NCBI GenBank assembly: GCA_947169265.1
Contig: CAMVPC010000013.1
Coordinates: 1 to 64,000 of the forward strand
Direction of reading: 5' to 3'
DNA from: an uncultured Prevotellaceae bacterium
Lineage (GTDB): Bacteria > Bacteroidota > Bacteroidia > Bacteroidales > Muribaculaceae
Length of the DNA stretch: 64,000 nt
The position numbers and the translations under genes are program-made. The notes under the pieces are model-generated. The model did no database searches. It was given only the letters and a program-made list of their open reading frames with translations, and was not told the origin of the DNA. Positions 8,218 to 17,745 of the stretch are shown piece by piece (within the stretch, counting starts at the first letter, position 1; every line of letters begins with the position of its first letter).

Positions 8218-10734
8218 ATGGACACTACAAAAAAATATCCAAACAATAATGATATCTACCCCGGTGGATATGGCGGAACCAACGAGGAAGAAGCCTTCAA
8301 CCTGCGTGACACGCTTTTGCTGATAAGGTCGAAGTGGTATTGGTTCGTTTTCTCACTGATACTGGCTTTGGGAATAGCTGGATATTATATTGTTTCAACT
8401 CCTCCCACCTATGTGCGTCGCACGTCGGTACTTATCAAGGATCGCGACAAGAACAACATGTCGACCGACTTCAGCCGATTCTCGAGCATGGGCATCGGCA
8501 TTGGCAGGACCAACTTGTATAACGAGATGGTCACTTTTCAGTCTCCAACCTATATGATGGAGGTGGTCAAGCAACTGCATCTCGATATTGAATATAAGGT
8601 GAAAGGTACTTTCTATGATAAGGTCCTTTATGGAAAGAACCTGCCGGTTCAGGTCACGCTTCCCGATGTGGACGAAAACACACGTGTCTTCTTTACTATC
8701 GATCTTCTCAATGACGGAAAGATGAAACTGTCTGATTTTTGGCACACTCCTCTTGCCGGTGAAGAAGTGGATGAATCGACAGCTAAGAAAAACAAAGAAA
8801 AGGTGATAACCGCTACCATGGGCGAAGTGGTGCAAACTCCTGTGGGCAGTATTCTTGTGTCGCCCACCCAAGCCTATACGGGAAAGTTTGATAAAACCAT
8901 TTATGTGCGTCGTTTCGGCTTGCAAGACGCTACCGATGCCTGTGTGGGACGCTTGAGTGTGGACCTGAACAACGAAAAGTCGAGTGTAATCGATTTGACT
9001 TATAACGACCAGTCGCCCGAACGTGCGGTGGATGTGTTGTATACCCTCTTCGATGTGTATAACAAAATGTGGGTGAAGGATATTAATGAACAGGCCGAGA
9101 GCACTTCCGACTTTATTGATGTGGAACTGCAGACCATCCAATCGGAGCTTGGCGACGTGGATGCGAATATCTCTTCTTACAAAAGCCAGCACCTTGTGCC
9201 CGACGTCGTTGCGGCGGCAGGCATCAACATGAACAAAGCCGAGACCACCAGCGCGCAACTGCTTGAGCTTAGCAATCAGCTCACGATGGCAAAGTATATC
9301 TTGAATCAGCTCTCGAACGAGGCAAACAGATATAAAGTGCTGCCGGCTAATTCGGGTATCGATAATGGAGCTATCGCGCAGCAAATAAGCGTGTATAACG
9401 ACCGTGTGCTGCAACGCAACGCGCTCGTGTCGAACAGTAGCGTCAGCAATCCTATTGTGGCCGACCTGGAGCAGAATATTGAGGCTATGCGTCAGGCCAT
9501 CATCGCTTCGCTTAATAATATTGTGGTTAACTTGCAGGGCCGTGTGAACGACTTGCAAGGCAGCGCGAGCCAAACGCAAGAGAGAATCGCGTCCAACCCC
9601 ACGCAAGCGCGCGACCTCTTGGGCGTGGAGCGCCAGCAGAAAGTGAAGGAGCAACTCTATATCTTCTTGCTTCAAAAACGTGAGGAAAATCAGCTGTCAA
9701 AGGCGTTTACCTCTTATAATACGAAGATGATTAATCCTCCGGCAGGTAGTAAATATCCTTCGGCGCCGGTCAAATCAAAAGTCGTCTTTATCGCTTTGGC
9801 TTTAGGACTTCTCTTGCCGGCAGTGTTGCTGATTATCATGCATGGCTTGAGGACTACCGTGAGAGGAAGAAAAGACCTTGACGCGTTGAGCGTGCCATTT
9901 GTGGGTGAACTGCCGCTGTCTTACAAGAAGCACACCGGATTGCTCTCGTTCCTTAATTACCGCTATAAGGATAAGCATGAGATTGTCGTTAAAGAGCAGA
10001 GCGGTAACATCATCAATGAGGCCTTCCGTGTGATACGCACCAACTACGAGTTCATGCTGGGTAAGGATGGAAAAAATAAGGTGGTTCTGTTTACATCGGC
10101 CAACCCCGGGTCAGGAAAAACTTTTGTGGCCGCTAACCTTGCCGTGTCGTTTGCCCTTAAGGGCAAGAAAGTGCTGGTTGTTGACCTTGACCTGCGAAAG
10201 GGTACCATGTCCGATTTCCTGTGTGGAGATGGTGTGGACCACGGCATTACCGATTACCTTAGCGGCATAGATGAAAATCTCGACAAGTTGATTGTCAAAG
10301 GTGTGAATGACCAAAACCTGGATGTCCTTCCCATCGGTATGGTTCCACCGAATCCCACCGAGTTGCTGCTGAGTGATAACTTCGCAACGCTTATCAACAC
10401 GCTTCGAGAACAGTACGACCTCATCTTTATTGATTGCCCGCCCATGGAAGTGGTGGCAGATGTGGCTATTGTGAATGCTTATGTCGACATGACCCTCTAT
10501 ATCGTGCGTGTGGGACTGATGGATCGTCGTTTCTTGCCCGAGATCGAGCGCTATTACACCGAGAAACGCTTGAAAAACATGGCCATCATTCTCAATGGCG
10601 TGTCGTCGCGAGACTCAGTCTACGGCTATGGCTCAGGGTATGGCTATGGTTACGGCTATGGCTATGGCTATGGCTATGGTTATGGCCACAAGAGAAAGAA
10701 GTCGCGCCACCGCAAGAGCAAAGACAAGAAATAA
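8218..10734 (+). CDS. Wzc-like polysaccharide co-polymerase and tyrosine kinase
   Basis: Inner-membrane protein of 838 residues. The Wzz-type domain has its first membrane helix near residues 38-60 and the second near 520-543, with a long coiled periplasmic part between. A cytoplasmic BY-kinase follows: Walker A SANPGSGKTF (near 628-637), Walker A' VVDLDLRKG and Walker B FIDCPP. The C-terminus carries ten tyrosines in YG repeats followed by a Lys/Arg-rich end; in this family such tyrosines are autophosphorylated and control chain length and export. Wzz and kinase parts are fused, as in proteobacterial Wzc. Confidence 0.93.
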   Translation: MDTTKKYPNNNDIYPGGYGGTNEEEAFNLRDTLLLIRSKWYWFVFSLILALGIAGYYIVSTPPTYVRRTSVLIKDRDKNNMSTDFSRFSSMGIGIGRTNLYNEMVTFQSPTYMMEVVKQLHLDIEYKVKGTFYDKVLYGKNLPVQVTLPDVDENTRVFFTIDLLNDGKMKLSDFWHTPLAGEEVDESTAKKNKEKVITATMGEVVQTPVGSILVSPTQAYTGKFDKTIYVRRFGLQDATDACVGRLSVDLNNEKSSVIDLTYNDQSPERAVDVLYTLFDVYNKMWVKDINEQAESTSDFIDVELQTIQSELGDVDANISSYKSQHLVPDVVAAAGINMNKAETTSAQLLELSNQLTMAKYILNQLSNEANRYKVLPANSGIDNGAIAQQISVYNDRVLQRNALVSNSSVSNPIVADLEQNIEAMRQAIIASLNNIVVNLQGRVNDLQGSASQTQERIASNPTQARDLLGVERQQKVKEQLYIFLLQKREENQLSKAFTSYNTKMINPPAGSKYPSAPVKSKVVFIALALGLLLPAVLLIIMHGLRTTVRGRKDLDALSVPFVGELPLSYKKHTGLLSFLNYRYKDKHEIVVKEQSGNIINEAFRVIRTNYEFMLGKDGKNKVVLFTSANPGSGKTFVAANLAVSFALKGKKVLVVDLDLRKGTMSDFLCGDGVDHGITDYLSGIDENLDKLIVKGVNDQNLDVLPIGMVPPNPTELLLSDNFATLINTLREQYDLIFIDCPPMEVVADVAIVNAYVDMTLYIVRVGLMDRRFLPEIERYYTEKRLKNMAIILNGVSSRDSVYGYGSGYGYGYGYGYGYGYGYGHKRKKSRHRKSKDKK
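10621..10686 (+). repeat. Hexanucleotide repeat encoding the (Tyr-Gly)n kinase tail
   Basis: Near-perfect tandem units of TATGGC (variants TACGGC, TATGGT) encode two YG pairs, one SG, then eight more YG pairs. The 6-bp unit preserves the frame, so slippage would change only the number of tyrosines. Confidence 0.9.
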
Positions 10735-10767
10735 AACCAACAACAGAAACAGATACATTTATTTAGA

Positions 10768-11973
10768 ATGAAAGCATGTTTTATGGGGCTGGGCTATATA
10801 GGCCTCCCCACCGCGATAATAGCGGCCAAGCACGGCGTTAAGGTCGTGGGTGTTGATATCAACCCCGAAGTGGTGCGTCTCACCAATGAGGGGAAGCTCC
10901 ACATTGTGGAACCCGGCCTCCAGGACCTTCTCGTCAATGTGGTAGAGAATGGTTCCCTGCGTGCCTCAACGCAACCCGAGGATGCCGACGCCTTCTTCAT
11001 CGTCGTGCCCACGCCCTTTAAAGGCGACCACGAGCCCGACGTGAGTTATGTGGAGAATGCCACACGCATGGTATTGCCTTATCTCAAGCCCGGCAACCTG
11101 TTTGTCATTGAATCGACCTCGCCAGTAGGAACCACCGAGGCCATGGCGCAAATAATCCTCGCCGAGCGCCCCGAGCTTGTCGGGAAAATTCACATCGCTT
11201 ATTGCCCCGAGCGCGTGTTGCCCGGCAATGTGATTTATGAGCTGGTCCACAACGATCGTGTCATCGGCGGACTTGACGAGGCCTCGACCGACGCGGCAAT
11301 CGCTTTCTACTCGCAGTTTGTCGAAGGTAAGCTGCACCGCACCAATTCCCGCACCGCCGAGCTGTGCAAGCTCACCGAGAACTCGAGCCGCGATGTGCAA
11401 ATCGCCTTCGCCAACGAGCTGTCGATGGTGTGTGACCAGGCCGGCATCAACGTGTGGGAACTCATTAACCTGGCCAATAAGCATCCGCGCGTGAACATAT
11501 TGCAACCCGGCTGTGGAGTGGGAGGACACTGCATCGCTGTCGACCCCTATTTTATTACCGCGGCTTTCCCCAAGCAGTCGCGCATCATCGCCCAGGCGCG
11601 CGCCACCAACAATTACAAGGCCAGCTGGTGTGTCGAAAAAATCAAGAACGCCATGTTGCGCTTTGAGCTCAACCACAAGCGCCCGCCCGTGGTGGCCATG
11701 ATGGGACTGGCTTTCAAGCCCAATATTGACGACTTGCGTGAATCACCCGCAAAACGTATTACCACCGCCGTGATGCAGTCGTGCAACAACGCGAACATCC
11801 TCGTTGTGGAACCCAATATCAAGGAACACAAAGTGTTTAAGCTCACGCCATACGACGAGGCCTACGAAAAAGCCGACATTGTGGCTCTGCTCACGGCCCA
11901 CAACGAATTTAAGACTTTGCCTTGGCGCGACGATAAAGTGATTCTTGATTTTTGCGGCATCTTCAAGAAATAA
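10768..11973 (+). CDS. wecC: UDP-N-acetyl-D-mannosamine dehydrogenase (WecC type)
   Basis: NAD-dependent UDP-sugar 6-dehydrogenase of 401 residues that should oxidise UDP-ManNAc to UDP-ManNAcA. An N-terminal Rossmann fold (MGLGYIGLPTA), a central helix region (LTENSSRDVQIAFANELS) and the active-site loop GCGVGGHCIAVDP with nucleophile Cys255 are visible, followed by the C-terminal UDP-binding domain (GLAFKPNIDDLRESPA). The motif details resemble WecC more than UDP-glucose dehydrogenase, but UDP-GlcNAc dehydrogenase (WbpA) activity is possible. The partner epimerase WecB is not in the window, so the substrate must come from a gene elsewhere. Confidence 0.88.
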   Translation: MKACFMGLGYIGLPTAIIAAKHGVKVVGVDINPEVVRLTNEGKLHIVEPGLQDLLVNVVENGSLRASTQPEDADAFFIVVPTPFKGDHEPDVSYVENATRMVLPYLKPGNLFVIESTSPVGTTEAMAQIILAERPELVGKIHIAYCPERVLPGNVIYELVHNDRVIGGLDEASTDAAIAFYSQFVEGKLHRTNSRTAELCKLTENSSRDVQIAFANELSMVCDQAGINVWELINLANKHPRVNILQPGCGVGGHCIAVDPYFITAAFPKQSRIIAQARATNNYKASWCVEKIKNAMLRFELNHKRPPVVAMMGLAFKPNIDDLRESPAKRITTAVMQSCNNANILVVEPNIKEHKVFKLTPYDEAYEKADIVALLTAHNEFKTLPWRDDKVILDFCGIFKK

Positions 11974-12032
11974 CTCGCTTCCTTTATAGTCCCAATTTAA
12001 TCCCTGTCGGTCGAAAGTAATCGAATATAGCC

Positions 12033-13211
12033 ATGTTGACAAGCGTGATTGTATATACCCTGCTGGCAATCGCATTGTGGTTGCTGGGGTATCATGTCAA
12101 TTCACGCGAACAAAAGTTATGCTTGACGACAGGAGAATCGGCCCTCAACGGGGAGAAGACACGCATGCCGTTCTATTCTTGGGAGATTCTTCTTGCCATT
12201 TTCCTTGTGACTGTGGTGATAGGGTTTAAATGGAACGTGGGCGATGACTTCATGATGTACTACAAGTCGTTCGACGACTTGTTGAAATATGGTGAGTTCC
12301 AAAACCGTGAGAACTTTGAAATAGGTTACTACTGTGTAAATAAACTTATTTCGTTCACCCTTTGCCGCCCCATCTTCTTTTTCGCGGTGTGGACGCTGGC
12401 GCAAGCATCCTTGTTCTACTTTGCCCTTCGCGACCGCAAATTCTTGTTGCCGTGGATGGGTATGTTGCTGATATTGGGCCCCATGAACCTGAATTGGTTG
12501 ACATTCATGCGCCAGTGGACTATCTCTTTCATGCTGATGGCGGCGATGCCATGGGTCATCGAGCGAAAGCCTGTGCCTTACTTCTTGATGGTGTTGTTTG
12601 CGATGACTATCCACAAGTCTGCCCTACTTTTAGCCTTGTTCTACTTCGCGCCGCTGCTTGTGAGTGAGAATCCCCATCGCTGGCGGTATTTGGTTGTTTT
12701 CTTGTTGTGTGTAGCACTGGGCGCTTATCCCATTTGGTTCAAAGCCTTTACTTGGATTCCCGATGTGGTTTACTGGGCCGGGTACGAACGTTATGATTAT
12801 CTGCTCGAACCATTAAGAAACCTCGAATTCCATTTCTATACTTGGGGGCCTAACCACATCGCTAGTGTGTTGTTGAGTCTTGTGTTCATTTGGTACTATC
12901 CTAAACTGAAGACTCATTTCAAAGATGACAAGTTCTTGGGCGTGAGTTTCGTGCTGGCATTCGCATGTGTTTGTTTTGACAATCTGGTGCTGAATACGAA
13001 CTATATATTTCGACGTCCGTGCGACTATCTGTACGTGTTCCAGTGGGTCATGCTCGCTTATACGATGGCTTACCTGAAAGATAAGAAACAATATTTTGTC
13101 TTGACCGCACTTTGTATATTGGCGTGTGTAAGTACTTATGTCATACTTTATAAGTGCGCGTATATGCACATATCCGATAAAATGTTGTACCATTTTTATT
13201 TCTTCCAATAA
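12033..13211 (+). CDS. EpsG-family membrane protein
   Basis: Polytopic membrane protein of 392 residues with about ten hydrophobic segments. It resembles the EpsG family, including the typical early segment VGDDFMMYYKSFDDL followed by a FEIGYYCVNKLI motif. EpsG proteins occur in exopolysaccharide operons and are thought to act in polymerisation or chain transfer. A second, Wzy-like candidate lies downstream, so which of the two is the polymerase cannot be decided. Base composition is lower in GC from here to about 19 kb than in the flanking housekeeping genes, as is common for exchanged surface-sugar genes. Confidence 0.75.
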   Translation: MLTSVIVYTLLAIALWLLGYHVNSREQKLCLTTGESALNGEKTRMPFYSWEILLAIFLVTVVIGFKWNVGDDFMMYYKSFDDLLKYGEFQNRENFEIGYYCVNKLISFTLCRPIFFFAVWTLAQASLFYFALRDRKFLLPWMGMLLILGPMNLNWLTFMRQWTISFMLMAAMPWVIERKPVPYFLMVLFAMTIHKSALLLALFYFAPLLVSENPHRWRYLVVFLLCVALGAYPIWFKAFTWIPDVVYWAGYERYDYLLEPLRNLEFHFYTWGPNHIASVLLSLVFIWYYPKLKTHFKDDKFLGVSFVLAFACVCFDNLVLNTNYIFRRPCDYLYVFQWVMLAYTMAYLKDKKQYFVLTALCILACVSTYVILYKCAYMHISDKMLYHFYFFQ

Positions 13212-13215
13212 ACCA

Positions 13216-14547
13216 ATGAGTTTGACCGGGAAATTGGCATCAATAAAACAGGCGCTGATACAAAGCGACCTGGGACGTCGCATGGCATCGGGAACAAGTT
13301 GGGTTTTTGCGGGCACGGTGGCTTCGAAGGTGTTGACGCTTTTGGCGGGAATCCTGCTGGCTCGATATGTCTTGGACAAGGAAAGCTATGGCCAGTATGG
13401 AATGGTCAAGTCCACTATTAACATGTTTATGATTGTGGGAAGCGCAGGCATGGGGTTGATGGCTACGAAGTATATTGCCGAATATAGGTCGCAAAATAAG
13501 GAACGAATCCCATCCATTTACATGCTCACGGTGGTTTTCTCACTGGTTCTGGCAATGGTGATTGGCGTGTTAGTGCTTTCGTTATCAAAAGTATTGGCAA
13601 TTAATGCCCTGGCTGCGCCCGAATTGGTTCCTTCGCTCAAGATTGCCGCTTTGGCTTTAGTGTTTATTATCTACAACTATGCGCAAGAAGGCGCACTGTC
13701 GGGCTTTGAGGATTTCAAAGCTAAGGCCATAAATGGTTTTGTGATGAGTTCAATACAGGCGCTGGCAATTCTTGGCGGTGGTTATTGGGGTGTCCGTTAT
13801 CTGCAAGATGGCGTGTTAGGTGCGGTGATAGGTTTTTCGGTAGCCTATATCCTGTTAATCGTGTTAGACCAATTGTCGATTAAAAAGAATTTCAGGAAAC
13901 TGGACTTGAACCCCTCAATACATTCTATTGAAAAGAAAGATGTCAAGTTGCTGTTCACATTTACGTTGCCGGCAACGATATCATCCTTGCTCGCTGTGCC
14001 GGGCTTTTGGATGATTCGCACTTTGCTTAAGAACGCGACAGGAAGTTTTGAGGATGTAGCCGACTATGACGTGGCCGACCAATGGCGCATGTTAATGTTG
14101 TTTATTCCTGCCATGGTGAGCCAAGTGGCATTACCTGTTCTGTCGAGTATTGAACGTGGCGACAAGAATAAATTTTGGCGTGTGCTGAATGTGAATTTGT
14201 CTTTAAATATGGCCATTGCGTTAGTGGGAGCTTTGGCTATTTCCTTGTTGAGTGGTGTTATTTTGACATTTTACGGTGAGAGATATACCAATACCCTCCC
14301 AATGGTTATATTGGCAGGCTCCTGTGTGTTCAATGCCGCGTCCAATTTGTTTGGAGTGGCAATTACAAGTTTGTCGCGCATGTGGCAGTGGTGTGGGTTT
14401 AATATCTTGTGGGCAGTAACAATGGTCGTGTTAACCATCGTTTTTCTACATTCAGGGATGGGTGCAACGGGCGTGGCGCTCGCGGTTTTGTTGGCCTACT
14501 CACTTCACGCCATTGTTCAATATATATACTTAAGAGTTGTTTATTAG
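13216..14547 (+). CDS. Wzx-type polysaccharide flippase
   Basis: Membrane protein of 443 residues in the MATE/MVF-like polysaccharide transporter group. It has an N-terminal RMASGTSWVFAGTVASKVLTLLAGILLARYL-like start and about twelve hydrophobic segments. It should flip the lipid-linked repeat unit to the periplasmic face. The start was placed at ATG 13216, four bases after the preceding stop; the frame is open further upstream but that part lies inside the previous gene and is not hydrophobic in the expected way. Confidence 0.87.
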   Translation: MSLTGKLASIKQALIQSDLGRRMASGTSWVFAGTVASKVLTLLAGILLARYVLDKESYGQYGMVKSTINMFMIVGSAGMGLMATKYIAEYRSQNKERIPSIYMLTVVFSLVLAMVIGVLVLSLSKVLAINALAAPELVPSLKIAALALVFIIYNYAQEGALSGFEDFKAKAINGFVMSSIQALAILGGGYWGVRYLQDGVLGAVIGFSVAYILLIVLDQLSIKKNFRKLDLNPSIHSIEKKDVKLLFTFTLPATISSLLAVPGFWMIRTLLKNATGSFEDVADYDVADQWRMLMLFIPAMVSQVALPVLSSIERGDKNKFWRVLNVNLSLNMAIALVGALAISLLSGVILTFYGERYTNTLPMVILAGSCVFNAASNLFGVAITSLSRMWQWCGFNILWAVTMVVLTIVFLHSGMGATGVALAVLLAYSLHAIVQYIYLRVVY

Positions 14548-14553
14548 TGGCTT

Positions 14554-15900
14554 ATGTGGGAATTGTTCTTATTCATAATCGCCCTGGTCTTGATATTGAT
14601 GCGCAGGATGTCAATTCCGCTACTCATTATCTTTGGCTTCTACAATTCGTTTACTTTTACAGGAGCAGCCGGGTCTGAATTTTTGTTTGTGCATAATTAT
14701 GTGGATGTGGCAAATGTGTTAATGGCTATTATGCTGTTGACTTTGATGCTGGTCCGCCATCATAATCCCATCAAACAGCTCAAGACAGTTAAGCGAGGAG
14801 CGGTAATATTTGTGGTGTTTTTTGTAATTGCCGCGATTGTCGACATTTGGATAAACCATGATAAGATAGGTTCTGTCGCCAGGGTTTTCAGGATGTGGGT
14901 GCCGATAGGCATGGTGTTTTGCGTCGGCTATTTCAAGCCCATTGAAATAAAGAAGTTGGTCGAGTATATTGTGGCATTATCTGTTTTGCTCTCGGCATTA
15001 ATCATTTTTCAGCAACTAACGTCTATTGAAATCTTGTCCTTGTATAAAGTGAACGAGTTCTCATCGCGTTCGCCCATTCCATGGATTTTGTCATTATTTG
15101 TGGTGTTGCTCCTGTTAAATGACTATTATAAGAGCCCTTGGAAGAAATGGCTTTCGATAGGCATTATCTTATTGAATATATTGATGTCGGGTTCCCGTTC
15201 GCTCTCAATTGCCTATTTTCTTGTTATTCTTGTGTCATTCTTGTTCAGTGGACGTTTCTCATATCGCAAGTTGGCCGGCATATCGGTGTTGTTTATTGCA
15301 ATTGTTATCTTATTCTCGACTGATAATATATTGAGTCGTCGCATGGAAGAAGCTGCCGATGAACGCAGCAACATCGCCAGCGGTAAAGTTGAGGGAACGT
15401 TCTCGATGCGCATGCTCATGCTCTATGAGCGCATGGATTATATTGACAGAAAACTGCAGTATCAAGTTTTAGGCATTGGTTTTATCCAAGAAAAAGATTT
15501 CCCCTCAAGTGTGTTTATAATTGGCTTGCGGTCTTCTTGGGATGGTCCGGTAAGCCAGGTCGATAGTGGAGATATCGCCTGGTCTCCACTCTTTCTTCGA
15601 TTTGGATATGTGGGGACTGCGCTTTTAGTGTTGTTTTTCTACATCCCGTTGATACGCATGTACTGGAAGCGACGAAAGAACAAATTGTTTTTTTCGATAG
15701 CTTTCTATCTATTTGTCAACTTGATGCTGATTTCGTTTACTTATTCTTATATATATGAGGGGAGCTTTTTCCTGCTACCGATTTTGTTATCGGTGTTTAT
15801 TCCTATATACGATGAGGATTATCGACTGATGAATATCCGAGTAGTTCCTCAGCCCACGAGTGAGAATGTCGCGTTAATTGATAATAGCTATGATTCCTAA
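14554..15900 (+). CDS. O-antigen polymerase/ligase-like membrane protein (Wzy candidate)
   Basis: Polytopic membrane protein of 448 residues with about ten to twelve hydrophobic helices and a larger periplasmic loop near residues 260-340 (LSRRMEEAADER onward). The topology fits the Wzy_C / O-antigen ligase family. It should join flipped repeat units in the periplasm. Sequence conservation in this family is weak, so the call rests on topology and position between the flippase and the glycosyltransferases. Its last 11 bases overlap the next gene. Confidence 0.72.
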   Translation: MWELFLFIIALVLILMRRMSIPLLIIFGFYNSFTFTGAAGSEFLFVHNYVDVANVLMAIMLLTLMLVRHHNPIKQLKTVKRGAVIFVVFFVIAAIVDIWINHDKIGSVARVFRMWVPIGMVFCVGYFKPIEIKKLVEYIVALSVLLSALIIFQQLTSIEILSLYKVNEFSSRSPIPWILSLFVVLLLLNDYYKSPWKKWLSIGIILLNILMSGSRSLSIAYFLVILVSFLFSGRFSYRKLAGISVLFIAIVILFSTDNILSRRMEEAADERSNIASGKVEGTFSMRMLMLYERMDYIDRKLQYQVLGIGFIQEKDFPSSVFIIGLRSSWDGPVSQVDSGDIAWSPLFLRFGYVGTALLVLFFYIPLIRMYWKRRKNKLFFSIAFYLFVNLMLISFTYSYIYEGSFFLLPILLSVFIPIYDEDYRLMNIRVVPQPTSENVALIDNSYDS

Positions 15901-16651
15901 GGTAATTCATTATTGTTGGTTTGGCGGTAAACCATTACCCAAACTGGCCCGCAAGTGTATCGCCTCATGGCGCAAATATCTTCCCGATTTTGAGTTGAAA
16001 TTGTGGAATGAAGACAATTTCGACCTCAATATCGCTCCTTATGTGGCCGAAGCTTATCAAGCTAAGAAATATGCTTTTGTGAGCGACTATGCGCGTTTCT
16101 GGATACTATATAATTATGGCGGCTATTATTTCGATACTGATGTCGAAATCATCGCGCCATTTGACGAGATTATATCTCGCGGTGCCTTTATGGCCGCCGA
16201 GAATGTGTCGAGCGATGTGAATGGCCTCCAGGTGGCGCCCGGCCTTGGGTTGGCATGTGAGAAAGGCCATGAGGTGTATAAAGAGATTTTGGATTACTAT
16301 AATGGAATCCATTATACGCTCGACATGAAAAATCTGGAAACGGTAGTGACCCACACGACAAAGGTGTTGCGCCGCCTCGGTTTGCGTGATGTGGATGAAA
16401 TGCAACAGGTGAGAGGCATTACAATTTATCCTAAAGCTTACTTTAATCCTACAACCGCGGTGGGGCATGCTTTGGAATTACAGCCCGAGTCGGTGTCGAT
16501 TCATCATTATGCTTCCTCGTGGATGCCGTGGTATGTACATTTGAAAAAAAAGGTACGTAGTGTTATAGGACCTAAAGCCACGATTGCCATTATTAATTTT
16601 AAGCGTAAAGTGAAAAGATTATTAATGTTTGGAAAATCAAAGCCCGAATAG
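15890..16651 (+). CDS. Glycosyltransferase with DXD motif (GT32-like)
   Basis: Cytoplasmic glycosyltransferase of 253 residues. It begins MIPKVIHYCWFGGKPLP, the hallmark of the sugar-binding-region (OCH1/GT32-like) family, continues with SDYARFWILYNYGGYYFDTDVE, and carries the metal-binding DXD near residues 82-84. It should add one sugar to the lipid-linked repeat; donor and acceptor cannot be told. The start was placed at ATG 15890, where homology begins, overlapping the polymerase gene by 11 bases, which suggests translational coupling. Confidence 0.87.
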   Translation: MIPKVIHYCWFGGKPLPKLARKCIASWRKYLPDFELKLWNEDNFDLNIAPYVAEAYQAKKYAFVSDYARFWILYNYGGYYFDTDVEIIAPFDEIISRGAFMAAENVSSDVNGLQVAPGLGLACEKGHEVYKEILDYYNGIHYTLDMKNLETVVTHTTKVLRRLGLRDVDEMQQVRGITIYPKAYFNPTTAVGHALELQPESVSIHHYASSWMPWYVHLKKKVRSVIGPKATIAIINFKRKVKRLLMFGKSKPE

Positions 16652-16686
16652 GCTTGAATAATAGGCTACTCAGTGTTTTGGATTGA

Positions 16687-17745
16687 ATGATGAATAAGGA
16701 GATTTGTGAGAAGATATTGACGATAGGCTGCGATTATAAGCCACCGCGAGGTGGAATAGCTCAGGTGTTGTCAAGCTATGATAGCTTGCTTTTTGAGCCC
16801 TTTAAGTTCGTACGCAACTCGGCCGACGGGAACAAACCCAAGAAATTGTGGATAATGCTGTGGGCCTTAGTGGAAACCTTTTGCCGCTTGCTTTTTGACC
16901 GCAAAATCAAGGTGGTCCACATTCACACGGCATCTCGCAACAGTTTTCGCCGTTCGGTTTATTTCGCAAGATTAGCCCGTTTTATGCGTCACAAGGTGAT
17001 AATGCATATTCATGGTGGCGGATTCAAGGACTATTATGAGCGCAACCGGCCTTTTGTCGAGAAGGCGTTGGCTCAATGTGACGCGATTATAGCCTTGTCC
17101 GATGAGTGGAAACGTTTCTATGCTCATGACCTGGGACATGACAATGTGTGGGTTGTGAACAACTTGATACCTGCTCCGCACCCCGTGGAGATGGCTGATG
17201 ACGGGAAACTGCATTTGCTCTTCTTGGGCCTTATAAACGAAGCGAAGGGTGTGTTTGACCTCATTGGATTGCTTGCTGAGAATAAAGAAAAATATGCGGG
17301 ACGGCTTGTCTTTCATGTGGCGGGTAATGGTGACGTGGAGCGCTTGAGACAAGTTATTGCCGAAGCTCAACTCGACGCGATTGTGCGATATGAGGGATGG
17401 GTGGCAGGTGAGGAAAAGCAGCGGTTGCTTAATCAATGTGATGTATTTGTGTTGCCTTCTTACGCCGAGGGGCTGCCCATTTCGATTCTTGAAGCTATGA
17501 CCTATTCTAAGGCTGTTATCGCCTCACGAGTGGGCGGAATTCCATCGATAGTTCACGATGGAGAAAACGGAAGGCTCATCTCGCCCGGCAATAGTCAAGA
17601 ATTGGTACAGGCGATTGATTCTTTTTTGGACGACCCTTCGTTGCTCAAACGATATGGCGAGTGCTCACAGCGCTTGTCGCAACCATTTCTAAAAGATAGT
17701 GTGGAACAACAATTAAAAGCTTGCTATAATTCAGTGCTGAAATGA
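16687..17745 (+). CDS. Glycosyltransferase family 4 protein
   Basis: GT-B fold glycosyltransferase of 352 residues. The N-terminal half has the Gly-rich PPRGGIAQVLSSY loop and VVHIHTASRN. The C-terminal half has LLFLGLINEAKGVFDL, and the GT4 donor-site motif EGLPISILEAM (E-x7-E type) is followed by SRVGGIPSIVHDGENG. It should transfer an activated sugar with retention. The sugar is unknown. Its stop overlaps the next start as ATGA. Confidence 0.92.
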   Translation: MMNKEICEKILTIGCDYKPPRGGIAQVLSSYDSLLFEPFKFVRNSADGNKPKKLWIMLWALVETFCRLLFDRKIKVVHIHTASRNSFRRSVYFARLARFMRHKVIMHIHGGGFKDYYERNRPFVEKALAQCDAIIALSDEWKRFYAHDLGHDNVWVVNNLIPAPHPVEMADDGKLHLLFLGLINEAKGVFDLIGLLAENKEKYAGRLVFHVAGNGDVERLRQVIAEAQLDAIVRYEGWVAGEEKQRLLNQCDVFVLPSYAEGLPISILEAMTYSKAVIASRVGGIPSIVHDGENGRLISPGNSQELVQAIDSFLDDPSLLKRYGECSQRLSQPFLKDSVEQQLKACYNSVLK

